64,000 nucleotides of DNA from Hyperoplus lanceolatus (GCA_026929865.2 CM049396.1:24509001-24573000); one strand, 5' to 3'; shown: positions 36,440 through 50,150, counted from the stretch's first letter. Numbers and translations are program-made. Notes: a model not told the origin generated them from the letters alone.

Positions 36440-37345
36440 AATTTGACTCCAGTCAAAATCAACTAGACTCGACTCAATTCAACTTGGTTTGGTAGCAGCA
36501 CAGGTCGTTTTCCACTGCAAATAGTACCTCCTGGACGTGGGCGGGGTTGTCATACAAAGAGGCTGAAAGCCAACTCCGGAGCAAAGTAGCAAAGCAGAAA
36601 TTACGAGCAGTTGTTGCTCTATTAACTGAACCAACTGCCAGCAACACGGATGATTTTTTTTAAAGAAATACCCCCCTTGTATCTGTTTGCTAAAATAAGT
36701 AGAAGAATATTGTGACGGGCCATTAAAAGGGAGGGTTGGTATTCCGAAGACCTACCTATGCACGTAAACACGGACATGATAAAGTTGACTGTTTAGTGCT
36801 TGTTTCAGGATACGTGTTTTAAAATGCAAGCCGTGTCTCAGCCTGAATATTTTATTGAGGTAATCAGTTCAGTCCGAGGCTTGTAATGTAATCGCTCGCT
36901 ATCATGTCTGTCCCAGCTGGCTTCTATAGGCTATTTAGCCTAGCTGCCCTACATGTCTCCTCTCGTATGTTTAAAGTAACTTCCCCAACAACCAACACAA
37001 CTGGGTGAGCTTAGCATATATGGCAAAAAAAATCGGATCTGTGATGCAAATCAAATGAAAGAGAGCCAGAGAAGGCTGCACGCGGCGAGACAAAATACAC
37101 TCAAAAGTCCCGGAGAGTTGTGGAGAATAAACAACAGAATGAAGCCGGTAGTCTCTGGCCAATCAGAAGCGTCACGTCACCTTTTAGCATCGGCTCAGCT
37201 CGCTTGGAACCTAGAGCGAGGCGATACCAAAAAAAGCAGCCTCAGCAGGTACCAGGTACCATGTTTTTGCGGTGGAAACGCCAAAAATGCGAGTTGAGTC
37301 GAGTCGAGTTGAGCTGATACCATGCAGTGGAAAAGGGCCAAAAGT
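36440..37345. mobile_element. Non-autonomous TIR element (GACTCGACTC family)
   Basis: The left end has gactcgactcaattcaactt and ttttccactgcaaatagtacc. The right end has the inverted equivalents ggtaccatgtttttgcggtggaaa and gagttgagtcgagtcgagtt, then ccatgcagtggaaaa. The interior has no transposase. The exact ends and target duplication were not resolved. Confidence 0.6.
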
Positions 37346-40292
37346 GGCCTGGATACTCCAGCCTGTTTTTAATTAAGGATCCCCCTTTTATTTGCATTCT
37401 TTTAGCCTTTTCTAGTAATTTGACCCTTTTTTAGCCTGTCGTGGTGTCCTGTTTTGACAATAAGCCACGGACTGCAGTCGTAGGAGAGCCTTAGATTTTA
37501 GGACTAGGAAGTTTAGGACCAACACCATGTGATGAAGATTTTGTTCTAATACATTTGTAAACATTAATTGAGCTTTGTTGTCTTTCTAACGCTGCTCAGG
37601 CTTGATTTTAACGAACCCGCGTTGCTTTTGTAAATGTAGTCCTAGTCTCCTGGTTTAACCTAGGTGGAGTTGTGGGATTTAAAACTTAATTTTAACCTTG
37701 CCACATACACACAAGGCTTTTCCTTTTGCAATGCTGTGTCGTTTTTGAACAGCAGCCCTTATAGAAGATAGGGTCAAAAAGTAGACATCAGCGTTGAGGG
37801 GGTCAGCCTAACATTTGTGTCTTATGATGGCTTTGTTTCAGAAATGAAAGGTTTTTGACCGCACCATGTTCAGAGAGAGATGCTGCCAAACGCCTCCTCT
37901 CGTTCCGATAGGCTTCCCGCAGTGTAGTGACATTTTCAGTTGAGTTGAGCACAGAAGCAGCAGCTGATATCAAATTTCTGCTGCTTTTTTAAGACTGCCA
38001 AATAAAACTTATTTGATTTTTTTTTCCACTTGCGTTGTTATGGTGTCGATTTCTAATACTTCAGAGAAGTTTCTCTTCTTTCCCGTATTTCCCATCTCCA
38101 TATCGTAAAATCTATATGGGAGATTATATATGGGAGATCCAAACTGAGAATATATAGAGGCTTAAATATTCAAATTACCATTGTTTACAGCCGCCTTGTT
38201 TTTCAGCGCCTGCCCTGTACAGTTGCAGACATTTTCAAAAGCCCACCATTCATATTGTCAGGCTCTGATAGCAGAACTTTCCAATTCTGGGTGTGATTCT
38301 AACACTATGGGTAAGACTGTGGGAAAGGGTGGCCCTATTGCCACTTCTTCTATAAAAGAGAACATTACGAAGAGCTGTTTTGAGGGTTGTTGAGCATGTT
38401 GAGTCATTTTATCAGAAGAACAATCCCTTTATTACAATCACTACAGCAAATACTGAGGCACAATAAATTACTAGATAAAGTGGTCGAAGGACAAATACTA
38501 TAGCTAAAATAAAGAGAGAGATTTGATTTTTATGTTTTTTGTAGAGAGAGGGAGAGAAAGAGGACTTGCCTGCATACATTAGTTTACAGTTTTTTTTAGA
38601 TGGTGAGCATTATGAAACAAACCAGTTTCCAGCTTTTAAGGAGTTGAATTTTGCTCTCTCATCCATCCATTTGGCCTGTTCTTTGTGAATTTATTTTGAG
38701 GAACAGCAACTTTCAAAAATCTCCGACCAATCTTCCTTCCCAATGACCACTTTAAAACATGTTGCATAGAGTAACAATATGCTTAGTATGAGATTGTTTT
38801 TTAAAACTTTGGCTTGGATTTTAATGGGCAGCTATTAGCCACAGTCACAGAGTGCAAGCCTCCACATCAATAAGCCAGTATTTACTCCCAGTGCTGATAA
38901 CTGGAGAAAAACAAAGGGTTCAATTTGTGGAAATGTTTGTTGTTTCTTGTAATGGCTTTGTCCTGCCTTCCTGTCCGCCCCTCTAATCACAGCCCAGTTT
39001 CAACACTTCCCCTCTATTTCCAGATTACACTCGCTTTCCGCAAGTCAATGAAAATGAACCCACTGAAAAATACAGTTAGTACATATATTACTAATTGTAA
39101 TATTCAATACCTGAGACCTTTGTTAGTTAAGTAGTTAAATATTAAAGTTCAACTGAAATAAAAGAAACCAATTATTTAGGAAACAATACATGATGTTGTG
39201 TTTTAATTTTAGATTTAGACAAATCTTTAGTAACCAAAAAGTGAAACCTAAATTCTATAGATTATTCTGTAACAGCTCCCCTATGCTGTTGTACTCCAGA
39301 AGTACTTCATTTTTGGTGCTAATGTTGGCACGGTAATTTGACTAGAGCAATATCCAACCCAAAAATGTTTTAGCTTTTGCTTTGTAACTGTATATGTGTG
39401 AAGCAGCTGGAGGAGTAAATGTCGTTACTTGTTGCTTAGCCTCACATTTCCACAGTACCAATTCCACAAGTTCAACACATAGTCAGTGCACAAATTCACC
39501 ACTTCTTCGCAAAGTTTATAATTTTATTTTCCGTATTGTTATTTAAACTTAACGCTTCCTGCAGATGTTTCACAATAAAAGCCTGGAAAGGGAGTATACC
39601 AGCTGTGTGACAATTCCAGACTGTATTATGCTAATGAGGATAGTGTACTGTGTGTTTACACTGTAAAAGAGACAATTATAACTATAGGCGTGCTCAAGTA
39701 TGTCAGTATGCTTGATCAAGTGCTCTTTTGATATGCTGGTGGTGAGCTGATTCAGATTGTTGGGGGGGAGGGGCTGCCAGGTATACCAGGTAAGCCCAAC
39801 ATGAAGAGAGGATGAGGGCTTAAAGTGGACATAATGTTCTCTTGCATGAAGCAATTAAGGGAATAGAAAAGATAAAAGGATATAGTAGGCTCTGGCATGG
39901 GCAGGATTCACGTCGCACAATCACTGCTGTGATATAATGAGCTTTGACAAAAGACTGACTATTTACCTGAAGGCCAGTCTCCAGCTCCCACAACTAGACA
40001 TATTATTACAACGGATTAAGGCACTGAATCTTCCTTTACGGGCCCACTCTCTGACCTATAAATAGCCTTCCATTCAGCAGCACATCTTCCATTGATGCAG
40101 TACCTGTCCTTAAATAATGCATCATCTATTAATAGAAGTGTCTTCTTTGTTCTAGCCCATGGTCAGACTTTGCTCGGCCACATTACCTGAAGAAAAGGCC
40201 TTCAAACTAAATTGTATACTGCACATGTAGATATTCGACAATGTTTAAAAAGGATTACCTTTATTGCCTCATAAACATGACCACTTTGTTGT
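37346..40292. other. Gene-free DNA, probably cadps intron 3
   Basis: No reading frame with recognisable protein similarity and no clear repeat boundaries. The (GA)-rich stretch at 38510-38560 is short. Confidence 0.4.
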
Positions 40293-40300
40293 ATTATTTC

Positions 40301-41015
40301 TAGGGCTGTCAAATTAACGCGTTAATTTCGATTAATTAATCACAGAAAAATTAACGCGATTAAAAAAATTAACGCAGATTAATCGCACTTCTATAATGCC
40401 CTTTGACCCGGTGCAAAAGTGGTGCGTGGCTGCACCGAGCTGCACCTGAAGCAGACACAGCCCGCGCGGGTGAAAGGGAGAAAAGTAAAGAGAGAAGCAG
40501 GGGGCCGAGGGCTCTATAGACGGTTTAATAAGCATGAAGGTAGGAAGACATCTTACTTTATTCTCCGCAGCCAGTGTCTGTGCATTATTGATTTAGTGGG
40601 TGCAACAATGTAGGCTAGGTTCAAAACAGTATCTCTCAATCTTTCTCCCCGTGTCTCAATTTTGTTTGCTAGCTGTCTCGTCGTCCGCGTAAACGTGTGT
40701 GTGTGTGTGCGTGTGCGTGTGTGTGTGTGTGCGTCCGTGTGTGTGTCTCTCAATATTTTTGCCTATGAGTACGACGATGGTGAATGAATCGGCATTAGCA
40801 TCTGTGGCAGTGCAGCGCTGTCTGTTGTGGAGACAGAAGTTACGAGAGACGGAGAGAGAGCGAGAGAGAGAGAGAGAGAGAGAGAGACTAGCAGGCTATA
40901 CAGCTGTTTATAAACAGGTATAAAAGTGTCATAAAAGTATGCGATTAATTTAGATTAATTAATCACAGAGCCTGTAATTAATTAGATTAATTTTTTTAAT
41001 CGCTTGACAGCCCTA
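40301..41015. mobile_element. hAT MITE, 715 bp, with perfect 8-bp TSD
   Basis: Terminal inverted repeats tagggctgtcaa and ttgacagcccta. The 8-bp target duplication ATTATTTC is at 40293-40300 and 41016-41023. Subterminal ttaacgcgttaat and gattaattaatcacag repeats match the larger element at 486-2352. The interior has GT (40697-40745) and GA (40852-40888) arrays and no transposase. Confidence 0.95.
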
Positions 41016-41023
41016 ATTATTTC

Positions 41024-42362
41024 ATTTTGGTTCATAATCCTTGGCACACGCAGAATGGCTGAACTGGTCAGGAAACTGGAACGCAGAGATGAAAGCAACA
41101 TGATGCAAAATGTCTTTGATAGGAAATTAGGGTGGTGTGCAACCACCAACAATCATGTTCGCCATGATTGAGCCCTTTCCCTGACCTTAGCCAAATAGTT
41201 GTTGCGCCTAAAGTTTACCATAACAGCCGGGGAGCACGGAAGGCTCCATGGATATAAGCTACACCATCTCAGCTGCATTCAAGCTGCAGATGGTGTGACC
41301 CCAAGTAAGGTTGATGTTGTTAAAGTTTTCTAGAGCCCATGTTGATAAGAGAAAGGGGAATGGCCTGATGCAACACACAGGCTCTTTCAGCTTCATTAAA
41401 ATAAAGACCAATACCGAAGGTCATTCCTGCCAACAGCAAAAATATGTACAACCACTCCTTTCTGTGTCGAAAGAGGAGACTGCTACAACAAAGGGAAATG
41501 TACGGTGGCCCAGAGAGCTCACACAGCACTGCAATTTAAGAAAACTAATGCAAATAGACAAACCACAAGCAAATTACAAAAACATCTTTGTCAATTTGAC
41601 AACACATAGGCAGCATGTAGAAAAGGCGCTGCATAAGGCCTCAACACAAACCATTAAGAAAAGTGTCTGCGTATTAGGGCCACTGTGAGAAATAAAAAGA
41701 AAGGAGCCGCAGGGTCGGAGCTCCAGACATCTGGATCCATGTCCATTTTGTTGTGGACTCCAGTAGGTCTGGTTCTGTACAAATTGGCCATTGTTTCCCT
41801 GGCTGGTAAAACTGATTTGAAGACATGGTTTAAAAATGGGGACCTAACCTTTACGTGCCAGAGCCTTGCTGTTGTTGGTCAATTTACAGGATAAACTCTC
41901 TAAACAGCAATATGAACTGCTCGTGCCACCCACTGACACAGCATCGACATCAACTGAAGGTAACATCAACTGGATGGACACATCAGCCACCCCTGAATGG
42001 TTAGAACAAACTACAACGCCTCCAAAAAAAATGGTCATTGTCTGCAATGAACTCCATGTCACACTGATTTATGAAATGTATTATTTTTCAATCTGATTGT
42101 CAAGATCATTTTGGAGATGTTTAATGGATAGACATACTGTATGCTAAAAGCTCTCTCTAAAGTTCTGCATCAAGTCAAAGCACACATTCAAGCTCCAATA
42201 GGGACATTGAAGGCATACTAGGTCATTCTGGAGAATGTCTGACAAATACATTTTTGTCAAAAGCAGTGAAAATCTCCTCACAATCTGTCACTATAATAAC
42301 CCAAAGATTGGGCATAGTGTCTTACAATTAGGAACTGAAGGGAAAAGACAAACAGATAGAAC
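41024..42362. other. cadps intron 3, repeat-like, no gene seen
   Basis: An open frame at 41311-41688 has no recognisable domain. Its DNA reads like a dispersed repeat (cggtggcccagagagctcac), so it is not called a gene. Confidence 0.4.
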
Positions 42363-42530
42363 ACCTTTGGATCCGAGTGGTTACCGTGCATGCCGTATAA
42401 TCACAAATTCACCGGTTCAGCCGGCAAACCTTTGTTGCTTGTCATTCTCCCCTTTCTAGCCACATTTTTTCAGTCTTTCTTAAGCTTTCAATCTATCCAT
42501 TAAAGGTGAAAAAGCCAGAAAAAAATCTGT
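42363..42530 (+). mobile_element. tRNA-derived SINE, degraded, plus orientation
   Basis: gagtggttaccgtgcatgcc (box A region), ccggttcagccgg (box B region) and the fish SINE tail tgtcattctcccctttct ... tatccattaaaggtgaaaaag. Lies about 100 bp beyond cadps exon 3. Confidence 0.75.
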
Positions 42531-42632
42531 AAAAAAGTTACCATAAACAGACATATATATCACACATGTTTAGAAAAGGCTAAATGAGCTATGACTATAT
42601 GATAAACAGCCTATACAGTTTGAGGGACTGAC

Positions 42633-42965
42633 CTGGCAGGCGTTGTAGAGGAGCTGGTGCTCAAACTTCTTGATGCCCAGGATCTGCTGGAACATCTCGT
42701 AGAGCTGGTCCTTGCTGAGGATGAGCTCAGAGGCAGCGCTGGCCGTCAGCCTCTGCTGGTGCTTGCGGGGGTCCTCCTCCCCGCGGTAGATGGTGTCAAA
42801 CTTAGCGATCCAGGAGCTCAGCACGGTCTCTTTGCTGAGGCCGTCGATCTCAGGCAAGCTGCGCACACGCTTCTCTATGTGCTTCTTGAAAACCTCTCTA
42901 GAGTCGCTGGCCGAGCAGCCGCCGCTCTGCACCATGCGGGACACGCGGTCGCTCTTCAGGAAGAC
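42633..42965 (-). CDS. cadps: cadps coding exon 3 (111 codons)
   Basis: Reads [75 protein letters not shown] and [17 protein letters not shown]. This is the conserved N-terminal region of CAPS, which primes dense-core vesicles for Ca2+-triggered exocytosis at the plasma membrane. The acceptor (ttccag) precedes 42965 and the donor (gtcagt) follows 42633; both ends are phase 0. Residues such as KKHIEKRV and DPRK favour CADPS over CADPS2; FQQ is shared with CADPS2. Which teleost duplicate (a or b) cannot be told. C2, PH and MUN domains are encoded by later exons not seen here. Confidence 0.95.
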
Positions 42966-42984
42966 CTGGAATACATTTTTTGGA

Positions 42985-43225
42985 ATTGACAGATTATTGG
43001 ATTTTTTGTTTTTTTCAAGATTATTTATGGGCCATTTTTCATGCTTTATAATTAGACAGCTTTGGAGAGACAGAGCTGAAATAGGGCAGAGAGGAGAATG
43101 GCATGCAGAGAACGACCATGAGCCAGATTCAAACTCGTGGTCTGCTGCTTCTGAGGACTGAGCCTCTATGGGGGGAACGGGGGGGAATGGGGGCTCTAGC
43201 CACTACAACAAGAGCACCTCCCAAA
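42985..43225 (-). mobile_element. tRNA-derived SINE, minus orientation
   Basis: Read on the minus strand: ggtgctcttgttgtagtggc (box A side), gagtttgaatctggc (box B side), then tcgttctctgcatgccattctcc and ctctctgccc tail. Same superfamily as 42363-42530 and 57818-58000. It starts about 20 bp from the exon 3 acceptor. Confidence 0.75.
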
Positions 43226-44861
43226 CATTTCTAAATTATACATACTGTACATGTAACATAAGTCTTGGGGTACAACACTAAAAAGTTCCATCCTCACAAT
43301 AAGGTAATCAGCCAGCACAACTATTCTCTAATTGACCAAAAAATCATGGAGCCAAATCTTGTTCTTCTATTCCTACTATTTCTCCTGCTTGCCTCCTACT
43401 CCTACTTGCAGTGCAATGCACCTTTTAACATGCTTCATGCATATTTATTTTTTTATTGTTATTTTCCATCGTGAAATATTCATAATTTGCTTGCAATAGA
43501 AATGTAGCCTGTTTTCCCATGTAAGCATTGCAACAAATATTGCCTTATAATGGAGATTTGTTCATAATGGATATGTCCAAATATGGAAATAAACAGTATC
43601 CAGTTTGTTGATGCTTAATTTCACATTTACAAAAGAAGGCACACATTTCGGTAATTAAAATGTAATTATCAATACAAGTCTCATGTATAAAAAAAAAATT
43701 AAAAGCACATATGGGGCTGGTTTAAAGACTGGATTCACTAAGTAGAAAAAAGAGCAGACTTTGAAGTCATATCCCATCACTGGAGATATGTAAAAATATA
43801 GAACAGTTTTATTTAACATTAAAAGTTGTGTTTGTTGTTTGGATTTTCAGGGAAACATAGCTTATTTCTGTGGCTTGAACTTAATCAAGAACTGGGTGAA
43901 ATTTTTATTACATTTAAAAGAAACAGTAAATTTGGGTTATGAACAGAACATGACATCAAGAGTTTGTACAAGGAATATTTCTTCAATAGAAAACTGCTGA
44001 CGGTGAGTTCTGTGGATTATTCAGAATCTTAGGCCCGGGACCCACATCCACCGTCTACTGCGCGTCTGACTTTTTTTTTCTGTGACCGTGTTAACACACT
44101 ACAGCGGCCACACATCCAACCTCCGAACCACCACTTAATCTCAGAAGGATCGCCTATTTTTCTTTCAGAGAGACGAGCGTCTTTGTCAAGTATCTCTGCT
44201 TGAACTGATAGAGAAATACTCTGTTGCAGCAGTAACAGACGCAGGATGTGTGTCCCGGGCATTAACAATGTTTTGTGGAAATTCATGTTGGTTTTTATTA
44301 AATTATTTTGAGTATGCGAGAAAAGGAAAGGCCTTAAAACCTTGTCCAATCAAACCAAAATAGTCCCCATGGACAGTTATCATAAATGTAAAACACTGTA
44401 GGCTATGTAGCCTCCTCAGAGCCATCCTATGTATTAACAGTTGGGTTTTTTGGGTGACCAACTAAGAGAAAAACACAAACAGCTTTGGGTTGAGTGAAAG
44501 CTGACTCATATTTGAAAGACTTTATACAAGCTCGAGATGGTGTGTTGAATTCCTGTGTCATACTGTGGACATTGCCAATCTCTGTGTGACCCTTTGTCTC
44601 TGTCTTTCTATTTCTGTCCGTCCCCTAGCTTCCCTCTCCCTCTGTCTGCCTCCATCACTTTGAGCCTGAAGCTGAAGTCCAGCTGAGAGCGTAAGCTTTT
44701 AATTGAATTGGCTGAAATGTACTAGCACTAGCTTCATCTGCTAAATATCACATCGTTCTCATTTAGCATGGCTTTTGCTGCCACAGCAACCGTGTTGCTG
44801 ACAGTGACACCCTGGCTGGCACTACAGTGTTTTGCTGTAGTGCCAAAAACGTGTTACTAGA

Positions 44862-45030
<169 letters not shown>

Positions 45031-47581
45031 TTGATGACATCATGTATCATGGGAACAGCTTTAGCGAGAGCAGCGGGGATGGGGGTGGGGGCGGCATGTA
45101 ATGCTAACAAATCAATAATAAACAACAAACAACAATCTTATGCTATGAAGCTACTACATCGCTGTTGTGGAGTTACTTCCTCTACTCCCTGTGTTTTCAC
45201 TAGCTAATGGTTTCACAGGGATTTTCAGGAAGTAGACGAACCCCCGTCATTGACAGGCGTTCATTTATTAAAATGAATGTACACACCTTTGAAATATATA
45301 TAACATTGGTTATGTCGTCTTGTGAAGTTTTAATAAAAAAACATTACATATTCCCCCTTTAATCATGTCCAAGTCACCAGAGCAGAATATTAAACACAAC
45401 TTCATTAAATATATTGCCACTGTACATTGTAAAATTTAATTAATATGTTGATTTAAAAAAAATAATCAAGCTTTCTTTCTAAATGCATTGGCTGTTGCAT
45501 ATTAGAAGAATAAACATAATTGCTATGGGAGACAGGGTTTCATCAAAGCAGTCTCAACTAAATTGAACATTAGAAACTTAATTAAGATATAATCTATTGC
45601 AGGACTGTTGTTCAAAACTATAAACAAAAATGTGAAAGTTCTTGTAATTGTGTCCTTGTGAAAAGTCCAAATGGGACTGTTTTATTATGGTCAGGTTAAT
45701 ATCAGACCCCAGGGCTAATTTAATTTACAGGAAGCTGGATTGTCAGCTCACCTGTGAAAATATTTGCATATTCTCTTTACAATCTTTCTGGTTTTCATTT
45801 GTTATTTATGAACAAATCTTATTTAAATGTTATTTTCCGGGTGTATCTATGACCTGTGAAGAACAAACTGTTACTATTTAGTGTCTGCAATAATCTCAGT
45901 GGAATTATCTGCTGGCACGTGACTTTTTTTGTATTATAATTAGTCGTGATTTCATATCTCATGTACATTGTCAATTTGATAATTTTTTAACATCGTAGTT
46001 AAAGGAATACTTCACCCATACGGAACCAGCGTTCTATCATTATAAAATAACTATAATAATATAATGAATGAGGTTTTTCTTCCCTCAGTCTTCCCTTAGT
46101 CTTCCCTTGGCTCAGCTGTCCTGTTAATCCTAACCCTTACTGTGATGTCACAAGAAGGAAACTGTAGGGTTAGACAGTGAGACCATAAAACACTCTTTCT
46201 GCCTTTTCTCAGGCTAAGATGATCCGATTTAATTTTTTTATGCACATTTATACTAAATAGTGTGGTAGCAGATTTTGCATATGATGTATGTCTGGACTCA
46301 AATGTTAGAATGCTTATTAATGAAATAGGAAACATTTGCTACAAACCTGTATAGACATACATTGAGTGTGCTTTAGTGTAAACCGATTAACTGAAATGTA
46401 GGTTCAACCATCCCCCTCAATCTCCCGTGTGGAGCCAGCCTGACTATACATTTGAAAGAGGACAATGTTCCTGCAGACAGCCTCCTGCTGTTCTGGGGCA
46501 GCCTGCCCCACCCACGATTATAATATGAATGTATATCTCAAGACCTGTCTGCCTCCCCAACCTGTCTTCCCCTCCTTCCCCCCACCCAGCCCTACCTGTC
46601 TGTCTCCCAATTACATGTCCTTAAATAGCTCATGATTTGAAGAACATATGGTCACTATTTCCAACATACCCACGTGTGTTGGAACTACTGCACCACTCCG
46701 CGGAGTTTTCTTGTTATTGATTGAAAATAAACTTGTGTGCTTCTACAACGTATCACCGTGCTTTGATTTTCCTATTACAATAGGATCTCCGAGTTCAATA
46801 CACCTTCATATTCCAACCGGTGAAGAAGGCCTTTAATTAAGTACATTTTTGCTTCTAGGTATAGCTTTAGTTAACCAAACTAGATTTCTCCCTAGGTGGT
46901 AGCTCTGCTCTATAGTTCAACTCTGTCCAGTGTTAAGTCATTGGTAGTTTGCAAAGTGACGCTGAAAGTAGACTGTGATTTGCTAAAGGATATTAAGGCT
47001 GTTTAAAAATGTGAGACGCAGAGAACACTGTTGCTCTTCTTTCATCATATTTTTTTCTCTCTCTTCTATTCTGTTCTGATCAGGTCCATTGAATGCTATT
47101 ATCCGTGTGGGAGAACATTATATACTGACTAGCCTGAGGTCGGAGCACTGTGCACACTCTGCAGCATGTGTCACAGCCAAGACAAGTTATCTCTGTTGAG
47201 CTTTAGCTACTTTACAGCCCATTATTTCCTGCTTGGACAGATTTTTTTCAAACAAGAGGAAGCTAGCAAAGGGAAAATTGCAATCGCAAAAGGTAGTTTA
47301 GACAAATGAAATGACATCAAAGTTGCAGAGATTTGCCAACTAAAGAGATTTCATATACAATTCACAACATCCTTAATTCATTCTGCAGAGAAACTTCACA
47401 CAGGGTGCTCAGAGGTCAGATACAGCAACAAAAGGCAGACAGACACACAGCAGTATAGAATATGTATGGAAATAAACATGCAATCAATCAAAATAAGACA
47501 TACCAGAGTGGGGGAAAAAAAGACTACATTAAACAGACATGTTTGAGAGTATACTGGGAAATATCCATAATCCATACTCAC

Positions 47582-47695
47582 ATCATAGTAGCTCTGGACA
47601 GCGTTGATGAAAGCCTCGTCAGCCACGATCTGGGTGTCTCCGCCGAGGAAGGATTGGAAACGCTCTTTGACTGTCTGCAGCTGCTGCTTGTTTAT
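47582..47695 (-). CDS. cadps: cadps coding exon 2 (38 codons)
   Basis: Reads [29 protein letters not shown] and INAVQSYYD, matching the segment after ARRQQK in vertebrate CADPS. The acceptor tacag and donor gtgagt are clear, and both junctions are phase 0. It joins exon 1 (61011) and exon 3 (42965) without frame change. Confidence 0.95.
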
Positions 47696-47895
47696 CTGTA
47701 GGAGACATTCAGACACAGGATACAAGTCAGATAGAAACAAAAACCTCAACATATGCAAAAAAACAAATATGGAAATAGTTTGTTTTTCATTTCTTTTTGG
47801 TTTCTTTATTTGAATGATACGTCTTAAATATTGATCCTGGATTCTCAGGAACATTTAAGTTCCATCCACCTTCAACTAAAGGTGCAGCATAAGTG

Positions 47896-47899
<4 letters not shown>

Positions 47900-47969
<70 letters not shown>
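47900..47969 (+). repeat. (CA)n microsatellite
   Basis: Uninterrupted CA repeat of about 35 units, 200 bp inside cadps intron 1 from exon 2. A second (CA)n lies at 48183-48230. Confidence 0.98.
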
Positions 47970-47970
<1 letters not shown>

Positions 47971-48181
47971 CTCCCAACTCGTCTGGGTTTGTTCCCTTCT
48001 ATATGTATACAGCACATTGGAGGTAGAAAAAGATGTACCGGAAATGTTATAGGCTGTATACAGAGCTACTTCAACACAGCTTACATGTCTAGACAGAGAT
48101 TCATGTTGGTTACCCAAAAGGTAAGCAGTTAAGTGTTGAGCAGACTGTAACATCATGCTTCACATCACACCACTATCTATG

Positions 48182-48182
<1 letters not shown>

Positions 48183-48230
<48 letters not shown>
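48183..48230 (+). repeat. (CA)n microsatellite
   Basis: About 24 CA units, followed by a short second CA tract at 48252-48272. Confidence 0.98.
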
Positions 48231-48233
<3 letters not shown>

Positions 48234-49682
48234 CACGTGACTACCCTCGAACACACACAAACACACACACACGGTCATTCGCCTGTAATTTGTTCGCCGT
48301 AATTGTCCCTTTCATTAATTTCCAGATTAAAATAGCCTATCGCTTTCTACGTGTCCAATCCACGTGTATGCAGGTTGAACAGGTGTTATCAAGTTTGAGC
48401 TTATTACTTTTGGTTTTGTTGCACTTATGCTACTACGAGCGTTGTAGGCTGTGACTGGGGCCCGACCGCGCTTGTGTGTATGTGTGCGCGCACATGTGTG
48501 GCGTTTCTAGTGCTGGCTGATACTCACGCACACTGACAGGGACAGACGGATTCTGCAGAATAGCTTTGATCATCCCCAAATAGTTTGTGTTATTTGTTGT
48601 TATTCATGTGAAATTAATAAATGCCTGTCACCAGAACATAATGAAATCATTTTAAAAACTTTATTTAAAAAAATAAAAAGGTTTTCGTTTATCGATTTTT
48701 CCTAAATGGTTATACTAACCGGTTACTTATAATCCTGAACTTCACTTATAAGCAGACACCATATTGTCTGCATCTTCCACACATAAGCAGCTCTGTCAAA
48801 GCATACACAAAGTGAGGTGGATTTTCTCTTTTTGTGGTCATTGTTGAGGAACACTTATTCGGACAAACTTTATAAGAGAATGAAGTGTCTGCTGAGTTGC
48901 AGTAAGTTTGGTCTGTTTCAGGTTCAAAACAGTTATGTTCTGTCCAGTGCAAAAGTAGTTATTTATTTTCTTAATAGTGGTGACAAGACTTCTCTCCAAG
49001 AAAAAAAATCAAATTGCTGGACTTTGGCCTGCTCCAGGCGAGGAGGGCTATTGCGCTTTGGCTGGGGAAAGATGTGTGCTCTGCCTGTTTTTCTAGCAAA
49101 ATAAACGTGTGTCACTTCTATATGCCAGGTACACGGCTCTCTCTACATTAAAACACACTATCAGCGCGCAGCGGTTAAGTTAGGCTACTGTTCAACAAAA
49201 GGAGCATTAAGGCTTCACAGTAAAAGCAATTCACTGGCTAAACATTAATAGCATTTCACAGGACACACGTGAGTTGACTTTTGATTTGAAGTACGCCTAA
49301 CAGGAAGGTAGCCGCTCACGAAGCCTCTTCACTATCAGTATGTCTTCTGTTTTCACAAGTTCAATGCGGTGAAACAAGAGGACAGAAAGCTTGTCATTTA
49401 CAATACTTGTAACCCCAAGCTTACACCAACCACTTTATGAACGTTAGTGGCATTAAATTTTCGGTTACAGTAAGGTTTTATGCATCAAATTGTACCGGAA
49501 GAGCTATCTACTAGGCTAAGTGTCACCGCTGACTATTGGCTTGCATGCTTAAAACAGCGATTTCGTCCCGTTTCCTCTGAAAACATGTGTACGAGTGAAG
49601 ATGTCAGATAAATTGTGTCTGAACGGGTTTTTTTTTTAAACCAAAAACGGGAAAACTGTCACGTTTTCACCGTGTAAAGTGC

Positions 49683-50150
49683 CCCTAACACATAGGGTTT
49701 TTTTTTTTTTTGGTGTGTTACCTACTACATAAGTTTTTTTTTGTGCTACCTAACACAGGTTTTTTTTGTGTTACCTACTAAATAGGTTTTTTTGTGTGCT
49801 ACCTAACATAAGATTCACCATCCTGACTTATCTTAGGCTGCAGTTTAGAGAATGAACCTATGTGTTAGGTAGCACAAAAAAACCCTATGTAGTAGGTAGC
49901 ACAAAAAAAACTTATGTAGTAGAGAACACCAACAAAAAAAAACCTATGTAGTAGGTAACACAAAAAAAACTATGTGTTAGGTAGCACAAAAAAACGTATG
50001 TAGTAGGTAACACACCAAAAAAAACATATGTGTCAGGTAGCACAAAAAAATCCTTTGTAGTAGGTAACACAAAAAAAACTTGTGTAGTAGGTAACACAAA
50101 AAAAACCTATGTAGTAGGTAACACACATCTATGTAGTAGGTACTACAATT
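49683..50150. repeat. Inverted minisatellite: two opposing arrays of a ~25-bp unit
   Basis: The right arm (49853-50150) is a tandem array of ctatgtagtaggtaacac followed by an A-run, alternating with a tgtgttaggtagcac variant. The left arm (49683-49812) is the same unit in reverse complement (gtgttacctactacat...). A 40-bp unique loop (49813-49852) separates them. About 4-5 units lie on the left and 11 on the right. The transcript of cadps could fold into a long hairpin. Origin unknown. Confidence 0.9.

Noticed and set aside
41311-41688. 125-aa ORF in cadps intron 3
   Set aside because: No recognisable domain; the DNA looks like a dispersed repeat.
49683-50150. CRISPR-like array
   Set aside because: Units are directly tandem without unique spacers, in a vertebrate intron; it is a minisatellite in opposing arrays.
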